Shown one piece after another: positions 1 through 5,098 of a stretch of 10,072 nucleotides of DNA. The stretch is from Hyphomicrobiales bacterium (GTDB lineage Bacteria; Pseudomonadota; Alphaproteobacteria; Rhizobiales; Xanthobacteraceae). Every line of letters starts with the position of its first letter. Within the stretch, counting starts at the first letter, position 1. A model generated the notes under the pieces. The model was not told the DNA's origin. It ran no database searches and saw only the letters and a list, made by a program, of their open reading frames with translations. The DNA is taken from positions 1 to 10,072 of the forward strand of contig JAPLPC010000500.1 of the NCBI GenBank assembly GCA_026400425.1, given 5' to 3'. Both the position numbers and the translations under genes were made by a program.

Positions 1-883
1 CCACGGCGATCGCGCTCATGGTGATCAGCGGCGGGCCGGTGAGGCGCGCGAACACCAGCGCCAGCGGCGCGGGCGATTGCGCCAGGGTCGCGGGCGGCAC
101 CGCAATGACGGCGATCCACACCACCAGCGCATAGATCAGCGCGGTGAGGCCGAGGGTGATGAACAGCGCGCGCGGCAGCGTACGGTTGGGCTGCTGCATT
201 TCCTCGGACACGTTGACGAGATGCTCGAAGCCGATGAAGGCGAACACCGCGATCAGCGAGGTGCCGGCAAGCCCGCTCCAGGCCGCGACGTCGCTGGCCG
301 CCGGCCATAGGTCCGGCCATCGGCTGATCACCTCGTCGCCGCGCGTCAGCCCGGCGGCGATGATCAGCACGAGCCCGCCGATCTCGACCACCGTCATGAC
401 ACCGGCGAGCGACACCGATTGCACGGTGGCGAGGCAGCCGACCGCACCCATGGTCAGCACCACGCCGGCGATGATCCAGCCCGGCGGTAAAGGCACGAAC
501 ACGCCGATATAGCCGGCACTGCCAGCGCTAATGGTGGCGGCCGACACCACCGCGGCCGCGACCACCAGCAGCCCGACGGCGAGACTGAACCAGTTGCGCC
601 GGAACGCCGCCTGCACATAGGCGGCTTCGCTGGCGCTGACCGGCATGCGGGTGCCGAGTTCGGCGAAGGATGCGGCGGTGAAGGACATCACCAGTGCTGC
701 GCCGATGAAGGCCAGCGGCGCATGCATGCCGCTGCGGCCGGCGGCGACACCGACCAGCACATAGATGCCGGCACCGATGGTGACGCCGAGACCGTAAAGC
801 ACCGCATGGGTCAGCGTCAGCGCCTTCAGCAGCCGCGGCGCGCCGGGCGCAGTGACCGTGGCGTCGGCGGGCTGAACGCTCAC
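1..883 (-). CDS. APC-superfamily amino acid permease (partial, C-terminus beyond window)
   Basis: The visible 294 residues read as an inner-membrane amino acid/polyamine/organocation (APC) transporter. Near the N-terminus (about residues 30-45) is the family hallmark GLGVTIGAGIYVLVG, the unwound first helix that contacts the substrate amine and carboxylate in this fold. Several hydrophobic helices follow, and around residue 225 the segment EEMQQPNRTLPRAL matches the conserved E-E-x-x-x-P-x-R-x-x-P-x-A loop of the family. Family members are usually 430-500 residues, so roughly the last third lies off the left edge. I chose the GTG at 883 because it gives a sensible 20-residue cytoplasmic leader and overlaps the stop of the upstream gene by four bases (GTGA), the classic arrangement for translational coupling. 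The reading frame stays open upstream, so another start is possible. Substrate cannot be told from sequence; a cationic or neutral amino acid is likely. Family assignment is firm, specificity unknown. Confidence 0.9.
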   Translation of the reverse strand, partial: MSVQPADATVTAPGAPRLLKALTLTHAVLYGLGVTIGAGIYVLVGVAAGRSGMHAPLAFIGAALVMSFTAASFAELGTRMPVSASEAAYVQAAFRRNWFSLAVGLLVVAAAVVSAATISAGSAGYIGVFVPLPPGWIIAGVVLTMGAVGCLATVQSVSLAGVMTVVEIGGLVLIIAAGLTRGDEVISRWPDLWPAASDVAAWSGLAGTSLIAVFAFIGFEHLVNVSEEMQQPNRTLPRALFITLGLTALIYALVVWIAVIAVPPATLAQSPAPLALVFARLTGPPLITMSAIAV

Positions 884-1107
884 GACCCGTCTGCCGCGCG
901 CGACGTGTCCGCTGTCGCGGCGCGTGGCGCGGCCGTGGCCATCAGCGCATGCGCCATCAGGTCGTGAACGTCCGTCAGCGTGTGCGCCAGCGCCCGATCG
1001 GCCGCCCAAAGCGAGGCGATCCGAGCCAGCCCGAGCAGCGGCACGGTGATCCAGTGCAGCGACCGGGCGTCGGCACCGTAACGCAGCGACGAATTCAGCA
1101 AGGCCAT
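880..1107 (-). CDS. Short cytochrome b561-like remnant protein (75 aa)
   Basis: This small reading frame starts at an ATG preceded by GGAG at a 7-base spacing and ends in a GTGA overlap with the permease start, so it is probably translated. Its first part, RYGADARSLHW, resembles the start of prokaryotic cytochrome b561 proteins, where the His after a helix-opening arginine is a haem ligand. The middle part, LTDVHDLMAHALMATAA, resembles the last helix of the same family (V-H-x-L-x-A-x-A-L-x-A). The helices that normally lie between, and the final haem-ligand His with the C-terminal tail, are absent; the family is usually near 180 residues. I infer an internal deletion plus decay of the 3' end, leaving a frame that may persist because it feeds ribosomes to the permease gene. 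Homology is from remembered motifs, not from an alignment. It could instead be an unrelated small membrane protein. Confidence 0.5.
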   Translation of the reverse strand: MALLNSSLRYGADARSLHWITVPLLGLARIASLWAADRALAHTLTDVHDLMAHALMATAAPRAATADTSRAADGS

Positions 1108-1143
1108 GGGGCGTCTCCGATCGTCATCGCGAGTGTCGCGGAT

Positions 1144-1608
1144 CTACCAGCGCCAGCCGCTGCGGGCCGGGCCGAGCGCTTCCAGCCGCGCCCTCTGGTG
1201 CTCGTCGAGCGCCGCATAGAACTGATCGTAGCTTGGCTGCAGCAGCGCCACCGCTGCCGCGAGACCTTCGAGCCGGCGCTCCATGCGATCGAGCTGGGTG
1301 ACCGTGGTGACTGCACCGGACTCGGCACAGCCGGCCGCGATGGCCTGTTTGGCCTGCAGCGAGACATCGGCCAGTTGCCGCAGCAGCAGCGCCTGGCCGT
1401 CATTGGGCTTCAACAGCCCGGTGATCCAGGCGATCCGCCATTCGACCAGGCCAATGGCGAGCGGCGAGCACAGCCGTCGCGCTCCACCGGGCCCCATCGC
1501 GCCCGGCCCGTTCAGCGCGCCGGGAATCAGCACGCTCTGCGCCAGCGCCGCCGAGGTGAACGTCATCGACAGGACGAGGATCGCAAGCAGGCGGTTGAAA
1601 ACGGACAT
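1144..1608 (-). CDS. Spy/LTxxQ-motif family periplasmic protein
   Basis: A 154-residue exported protein. Residues 1-23 form a signal peptide (basic start, hydrophobic core LLAILVLSMTF, then S-A-A-L-A before the likely cleavage at A23/Q24). The mature part is mostly helical with two repeats of the LTxxQ type: L-K-P-N-D-G-Q at 66-72 and L-D-E-H-Q-R-A-R-L at 134-142. The stretch VALLQPSYDQFYAAL is typical of rhizobial LTxxQ proteins. Two cysteines (47 and 94) remain in the mature chain and could form a disulfide. The family includes Spy and CpxP, periplasmic chaperones and stress sensors; many alphaproteobacterial members have no assigned role. I chose the ATG at 1608 because GGAGG (1615-1619) lies six bases upstream; an in-frame ATG at 1629 would spoil the signal peptide start. 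It is first in a probable operon with the b561 remnant and the permease and lies next to an FNR-like box. Confidence 0.82.
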   Translation of the reverse strand: MSVFNRLLAILVLSMTFTSAALAQSVLIPGALNGPGAMGPGGARRLCSPLAIGLVEWRIAWITGLLKPNDGQALLLRQLADVSLQAKQAIAAGCAESGAVTTVTQLDRMERRLEGLAAAVALLQPSYDQFYAALDEHQRARLEALGPARSGWRW

Positions 1609-1658
1609 GGGTGACCTCCGGTCGGGCACCGGTCTAGCACCGCCTCCCGCAGGCCAAG

Positions 1659-1672
1659 TTGACCCAAATCAA
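1659..1672. promoter_or_regulatory. FNR/FixK-type box in divergent promoter region
   Basis: The sequence TTGACCCAAATCAA matches the FNR/FixK consensus TTGAT-N4-ATCAA at nine of ten defined positions (TTGAC instead of TTGAT). Its centre, about 1665.5, lies 57 bases upstream of the minus-strand Spy-like start and 73 bases upstream of the plus-strand VIT-family start. If it acts at the usual -41.5, a minus-strand transcript would begin near 1624, just ahead of the GGAGG ribosome site at 1615-1619. Reverse-strand TGC-TAGACC at 1631-1639 would then sit as a weak extended -10. A partly overlapping inverted repeat CCCAA-N5-TTGGG (1663-1677) is also present. I infer oxygen-responsive control of the left operon; this has not been tested. 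Confidence 0.5.
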
Positions 1673-1738
1673 TTGGGATGGCCGTAACGTGACCACTCTG
1701 CACCGCCGTCATCGCGCGGCGACCACCACGGAGATTCC

Positions 1739-2029
1739 ATGCGCAGTATTCACGTCGAACGTCACCTGACGGCCCGGATCGGCTGGCTGCGCGCCGCCGT
1801 GCTCGGCGCCAATGACGGCATCATCTCCACCGCAAGTCTGATCGTCGGCGTGGCTTCTGCCCACGCGACCACCAGCAACGTGCTGCTCACCGGCATCGCC
1901 GGGCTGGTGGCTGGCGCGATGTCGATGGCCGCAGGCGAATATGTGTCGGTGAGTTCGCAGTCCGTGGAAGCAGCGCCGGCGGAATCCGCAACGTGGATCG
2001 CTCGATTATTTGAGGCGGGTGAGGTGTGA
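1739..2029 (+). pseudogene. Truncated VIT/CCC1-family iron/manganese transporter gene
   Basis: The first 75 residues are a very good match to VIT/CCC1 (DUF125) proteins, membrane transporters that move Fe2+ or Mn2+ out of the cytoplasm: VERHLTARIGWLRAAVLGAND, then GIISTASLIVGVA in helix 1 and GLVAGAMSMAAGEYVSVSSQ in helix 2. The match stops abruptly at about base 1963. The remaining 21 residues (VEAAPAES... to the TGA at 2027-2029) do not belong to the family. Full-length members have about 230 residues with five helices and a cytoplasmic metal-binding region between helices 2 and 3, so everything needed for transport beyond helix 2 is missing. The ATG at 1739 has GGAG upstream and a normal divergent promoter region, so the 5' end looks healthy. 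A palindromic element begins about 40 bases after the stop, suggesting that a rearrangement removed the 3' part. Almost certainly non-functional as a transporter. Confidence 0.85.
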
Positions 2030-2069
2030 GGATGGAGCGGCGCGCTGTTGAGACGCGGACGACGTGGAT

Positions 2070-2232
2070 CCCCTCCCCCAAGCGAAGCGCCGTGGGGAGG
2101 GTCCGCCGATAGGCGGGGGTGGGGTCTCTCACCATGTGACGTCGGAGCTTGGGGAAGCACCCCACCCTGGCCTAAGACGGACGAATTCGTCCGTCGGACC
2201 CCCCTGCGCCGCTGCGCGGCTGGAGGGAGGGG
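2070..2232. repeat. Palindrome-rich intergenic element 1
   Basis: A GC-rich block filling most of the gap between the convergent VIT fragment and HAD hydrolase genes. The ends are complementary: CCCCTCCC at 2070-2077 and GGGAGGGG at 2225-2232. Inside are CCCTCCCC/GGGGAGGG (2071-2078 with 2094-2101, competing with the outer pairing), CCGCC/GGCGG (2103-2107 with 2112-2116), GGGTGGGGT/ACCCCACCC (2117-2125 with 2159-2167), a perfect 20-base palindrome at 2176-2195, and a GCCGC-TGC-GCGGC hairpin at 2208-2220. It resembles the non-coding dispersed palindromic elements of Bradyrhizobium-like genomes, but its copy number cannot be judged from one window. Lying between convergent genes, it may also act as a transcription stop for both. 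Exact borders are uncertain. Confidence 0.6.
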
Positions 2233-2256
2233 ACACTACGGGCGGAGTTGGTGGCG

Positions 2257-2889
2257 CTACGTCAGCGTCAATCCCGTCGCGGCTTCGAGTTCGGCCAGCG
2301 TTTGCGCGCCTGATGTCACCTTGATCGTGGTCATGCCGAGATCGCGGGCGGGCTTCAGGTTGACGCCGAGATCGTCGAGATAGACGCACGCCTTGGGATC
2401 GACGCCGAGATGGTCGGTCATCAGCGTGTAGATGCGCGGATCGGGTTTGCGAAGGCCGATCTTGGCGCTTTCGATGACGTGATCGAACAGCACCATCACC
2501 TCGGCCACATAGAGCGCGCGGCCGTCGGTGGAGCCCATCGCATTGGCGGGCAGATTGTTGGTGATGCAGCCGGTCTTGAACTGCGCCTTGATACGGCGGA
2601 GCGCTTCCACCATGGCGGGGCGGATCTCGCCCTTCAGGAGGCCGACCACGTCGCGGCCGCGCACCTCGGCGCCGAGCGCCTTGGATTCGGCGGCGAACAA
2701 TGCGTCGAAGGCATCGATGTCGATCTCGGCGCGCTCGAATTTCGCCCAGGCGTTGTCGTGATGGTTCTGCGCATTGGTGCGGCGGATAATGTCTTGCGGC
2801 AGATGGTGAGTCTGCTCGTAATGCGCAAAAGCCTCGAACGGCGATGAGGTGATGACGCCGCCGAAATCGAAGATCACTGCCTGGATCAT
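2257..2889 (-). CDS. HAD-superfamily hydrolase (subfamily IA)
   Basis: A 210-residue cytoplasmic haloacid dehalogenase-fold hydrolase, with all four family motifs in order. Motif I is FDFGGV with nucleophile Asp8. Motif II is ITNN with Thr110. Motif III is Lys148 in RKPDPRIY. Motif IV is YLDDLG with Asp172 and Asp173, which bind Mg2+. The second Asp of motif I is replaced by Gly10 (D-x-G), as in the branch related to the N-terminal domain of soluble epoxide hydrolase and ACAD10; that branch contains phosphatases and uncharacterised members. A small helical cap lies between motifs I and II (about residues 16-85). The ATG at 2889 was chosen because AGAGGA precedes it at a 5-base spacing and because the upstream in-frame extension is encoded by the neighbouring repeat. 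The gene follows the AraC gene on the same strand, but 162 bases and repeat element 2 separate them, so co-transcription is doubtful. Substrate unknown. Confidence 0.88.
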   Translation of the reverse strand: MIQAVIFDFGGVITSSPFEAFAHYEQTHHLPQDIIRRTNAQNHHDNAWAKFERAEIDIDAFDALFAAESKALGAEVRGRDVVGLLKGEIRPAMVEALRRIKAQFKTGCITNNLPANAMGSTDGRALYVAEVMVLFDHVIESAKIGLRKPDPRIYTLMTDHLGVDPKACVYLDDLGVNLKPARDLGMTTIKVTSGAQTLAELEAATGLTLT

Positions 2890-2904
2890 GGGAGTCCTCT
2901 TTCT

Positions 2905-3036
2905 TCCCCTCTCCCCTTGTGGGAGAGGTGGCCGCGCGCTGCGCGGGCGGGTGAGAGCCACAGGCTCCGAGCCCGCCCCTACCCCTCATCCACCTTCGCT
3001 ACGCGAAGGCACCTTCTCCCACAAGGGGAGAAGGAA
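2905..3036. repeat. Palindrome-rich intergenic element 2 with branched fold
   Basis: The block between the AraC and HAD genes is bounded by a perfect 17-base inverted repeat, TCTCCCCTTGTGGGAGA at 2910-2926 and its complement at 3015-3031, with partial pairing beyond both ends. Between the arms are several smaller stems: CGCGC-GCT-GCGCG (2933-2945), GGGCGGG/CCCGCCC (2945-2951 with 2972-2978) enclosing GAGCC-ACA-GGCTC (2955-2967), and CCTTCGC-TAC-GCGAAGG (2993-3009). Together they form a long closing stem with two or three side arms. This kind of element is common between genes in Rhizobiales (recalled, not searched). It could end transcription from the AraC gene or stabilise the 5' end of the HAD transcript. 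Confidence 0.7.
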
Positions 3037-3051
3037 GCGGAGCGCCGCCGC

Positions 3052-3963
3052 CTATTCCGCCGCGCCCTGCATGGCGCCACCGCCGCGGGGGCCGAGGTCG
3101 CGTTGGGGCGAGGCGCCGTACAGCCGGGCATATTCGCGCGAGAATTGCGACGGGCTCTGATAGCCGACGGCATAACCGGCCGAGCCGACGTCGAGCCGCT
3201 CCACCAGCATCAGCCGGCGCGCCTCCACCAGGCGGAGCTGCTTCTGATACTGCATCGGCGTCATCGCGGTGATGGTCTTGAAATTGTGATGCAGCGAACT
3301 CTCGCTCATGCCGACGCTGTCGGCGAGATGTTCGATGCGCAGCGGGCGGGCGTAGTTTTCGCGCAGCCAGGCGATCGCCCGGGCGACCTTGTTGCTCGGG
3401 CTCTCGGCCAGCGCGATCTGCCGCAACCGCGCGCCATAGGGGCCGACCAGCAGGCGGTACAGCACCTCCTGTTCGAGCAGCGGCGCCATCACGGCGATAT
3501 CCTGCGGGCGATCCAATAGCCGCACCAGACGCAGCGCCGCATCGAGCAGGTCGTCGGAGGCCTTGGCCACGGCGAGGCCGCGCGCGGGGACGGTTGGGAC
3601 CGGCTGGGCGTCGGCCGCGCCGTTGCCACAGCGCGCCAGCACATCGTGCAGCTGGCGCGGATCGATGAACAGGCCGAGGCCGAGATGCGGCTCGTCCGCG
3701 CTGGCATCGACGATGCAGGACGACACCGGCAGATCCAGCGACACCAGCAGATAATCGCCGACGCCATATTCATGGGTCTCGTTGCCGAGCTGCAGCCGCT
3801 TGCGGCCCTGCACCACCAGGCCGAAACAGGGCGATTGCGCGGTGTGGGTGAGCGCGGTCGGCGTGGTCTGCCGCTTCAGCATCAAGCCGCGAATCGGCGT
3901 CGCCCCGTCGTCGCTGGCGTTCCGGGCAATGATGTCGCGGAATTCGGCAATCCGATCGCGCAT
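3052..3963 (-). CDS. AraC-family transcriptional regulator (AraC_N + HTH)
   Basis: A 303-residue cytoplasmic DNA-binding regulator. Residues about 22-175 form an AraC_N-type cupin-like effector domain (CFGLVVQGRKRLQLG near 46-60, then GVGDYLLVSLDLPV near 67-80). Residues about 190-290 are the paired helix-turn-helix domain: helix set one in IEHLADSVGMSESSLHHNFK and set two in VGSAGYAVGYQSPSQFSREYARLYGASP. This layout matches E. coli YqhC-like regulators, which often control nearby aldehyde or short-chain oxidoreductase genes. The gene is divergent from an SDR-fold gene across a 267-base gap, so regulation of that gene is a reasonable inference. I prefer the ATG at 3963 because GGGG lies seven bases upstream and the N-terminus then matches family length; an in-frame ATG at 4005 adds 14 residues without a visible ribosome site. 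The C-terminal tail after residue 290 (Gly-rich) is weakly conserved in the family. Confidence 0.9.
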   Translation of the reverse strand: MRDRIAEFRDIIARNASDDGATPIRGLMLKRQTTPTALTHTAQSPCFGLVVQGRKRLQLGNETHEYGVGDYLLVSLDLPVSSCIVDASADEPHLGLGLFIDPRQLHDVLARCGNGAADAQPVPTVPARGLAVAKASDDLLDAALRLVRLLDRPQDIAVMAPLLEQEVLYRLLVGPYGARLRQIALAESPSNKVARAIAWLRENYARPLRIEHLADSVGMSESSLHHNFKTITAMTPMQYQKQLRLVEARRLMLVERLDVGSAGYAVGYQSPSQFSREYARLYGASPQRDLGPRGGGAMQGAAE

Positions 3964-4117
3964 AGACAAACCCCATAACTGGCTGGCTTTGCAGCCATGT
4001 CGCATCTAGCAAGAGCACCGCCGCAGGGGAAGCAGGATCGTGCATGACATCGGCAGGATCGGCCTAACGCGACGCGGCCGCAGTCTGCGATAGTTGCCCT
4101 GCGCCACACCGCTGATG

Positions 4118-4207
4118 GCCGGATCGCCCGAGGGCCGCCGGATCGCGGCACGCACGGTCTCCGACCCCACTGCTCTGACCCACATCACGCACGCGCCCGG
4201 CGCGTGC
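4118..4207. promoter_or_regulatory. Possible operator region between AraC and SDR genes
   Basis: Two patterns stand out in the 267-base divergent gap. The first is a 10-base direct repeat, GCCGGATCGC at 4118-4127 and 4137-4146, offset by 19 bases (nearly two helix turns), the kind of spacing used by AraC-family proteins. The second is a 19-base near-perfect palindrome at 4189-4207, with arms GCACGCGCC and GGCGCGTGC around a single C, ending 23 bases before the SDR start. The palindrome could be an operator or a hairpin in the SDR leader. High GC raises the chance of coincidental repeats. No convincing -35/-10 pair was found. Confidence 0.3.
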
Positions 4208-4230
4208 CTCATCAAGACAGGGATCATGCC

Positions 4231-4842
4231 ATGACCAGACTGGCAGGACAGGTTGCGCTCGTCACCCATGCAGGCAGCGGCACCGGCGCTGCGATCGCCC
4301 GCCGCCTTGCCGCCGAGGGCGCGCGCGTGGTGATCAGCCACGCGGACGACGACGCCGACGGCGCCGCGCGGCTGGTGGCCGACATCACATGGCGCGGCGG
4401 CTGTGCCATGGCGGTGCAGGGCGACGTCGCCCATTGGCCCGACGTGCGACGGCTGTTCGCGCAGACGGCATCGCGATTCGGTCGGCTGGACATTCTGATC
4501 AACGACGCCCGCACCACCACGGCAATTACCGATGCGCAACCGCGCGACGATGCGATCAACCTGTTCGGTGCCGTGCTGATGAGCCAGGAGGCGCTGCGCC
4601 TGTTCGGCCGCGACGGCGGCGCCATCATCAACCTGACGTCGCGACCATGCGGCCTGCTCGCGCCCGATCAAAGCCAGGACGCCGCGCTGGATGCGCTGAC
4701 GCGCGGCCTCACGCGCACCTACGACTCGCGCAACATCCGCGTGCATGCAATTGCACCGGAAGAGTCCGGGTTGCGCGATTGGGCCGAATGCGCGGCCGAT
4801 CTCGCTTGCACGCGCCACGCCGAACCGGTGACCACGAACTAA
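4231..4842 (+). CDS. Degenerate short-chain dehydrogenase/reductase-fold protein
   Basis: A 203-residue Rossmann-fold protein of the SDR superfamily whose cofactor site is mostly kept but whose catalytic site is not. The glycine motif is T12-H-A-G-S-G-T-G19 (usual T-G-x-x-x-G-x-G, with His in place of the first Gly). Asp65 after the third strand is present. The usual N-N-A-G is N91-D-A-R. The helix-4 Asn (Asn110) and the catalytic Ser (Ser137) appear retained. The Y-x-x-x-K pair is lost: D146 and D150 occupy these places in APDQSQDAALDALTRGL. The loop before it is shorter than usual, and the chain ends about 45 residues early, shortly after NIRVHAIAP, without the usual substrate lid. The ATG at 4231 is preceded by AGGG (4219-4222); an upstream in-frame GTG at 4204 lies in the palindrome and is less likely. 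It is divergent from the AraC regulator. Either a decaying gene or a non-enzymatic binding protein. Confidence 0.78.
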   Translation: MTRLAGQVALVTHAGSGTGAAIARRLAAEGARVVISHADDDADGAARLVADITWRGGCAMAVQGDVAHWPDVRRLFAQTASRFGRLDILINDARTTTAITDAQPRDDAINLFGAVLMSQEALRLFGRDGGAIINLTSRPCGLLAPDQSQDAALDALTRGLTRTYDSRNIRVHAIAPEESGLRDWAECAADLACTRHAEPVTTN

Positions 4843-5098
4843 CAAACCACACGCAGCGCGCGCATGTCGACGGCACGCAGACCGGTGGAACACACAACAC
4901 GACATACAAACCGTGGCGCCCTGGCGCGCAACGCAACTGCAAGTTCCAGCTGTGCGCATTCACGCGGCGCAATTTCATCCCGCATTAACTGCCGCTAACA
5001 AATCGGTGAAATCGTGCCGTGCGTCATCATGTGCGCGCAAGAAACTTGCCGTTTCGGTGTTACATAGAATTATTGAAACAGAATGCTTTTGCTTGAAC

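Noticed and set aside
2129..2989. A 286-codon minus-strand frame overlapping the HAD gene
   Set aside because: It runs through both repeat elements and is a frame-shifted shadow of the HAD gene, with Arg-rich low-complexity sequence.
4241..4256. A sigma-54-like sequence, TGGCAGG-N5-TTGC
   Set aside because: The spacing between GG and GC is one base too long and it lies inside the SDR coding region with no gene start suitably downstream.
4006..4959. A 317-codon minus-strand frame opposite the SDR gene
   Set aside because: Its translation is Arg/Cys/His-rich and lacks any fold signature, whereas the plus strand encodes a recognisable Rossmann fold. The SDR gene explains the open frame.
4985..4999. 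A CtrA-like site, TTAA-N7-TAAC, upstream of the diguanylate cyclase
   Set aside because: Only the first half-site fits TTAA-N7-TTAA; the second matches at two of four bases, which is expected by chance in this AT-richer stretch.
5046..5070. A possible sigma-70 promoter, TTGCCG and TAGAAT, before the diguanylate cyclase
   Set aside because: The hexamers are only 13 bases apart, too close for a standard promoter, and pairing TTGCCG at 17 bases gives a poor -10. The region is likely a promoter but the exact elements cannot be named.
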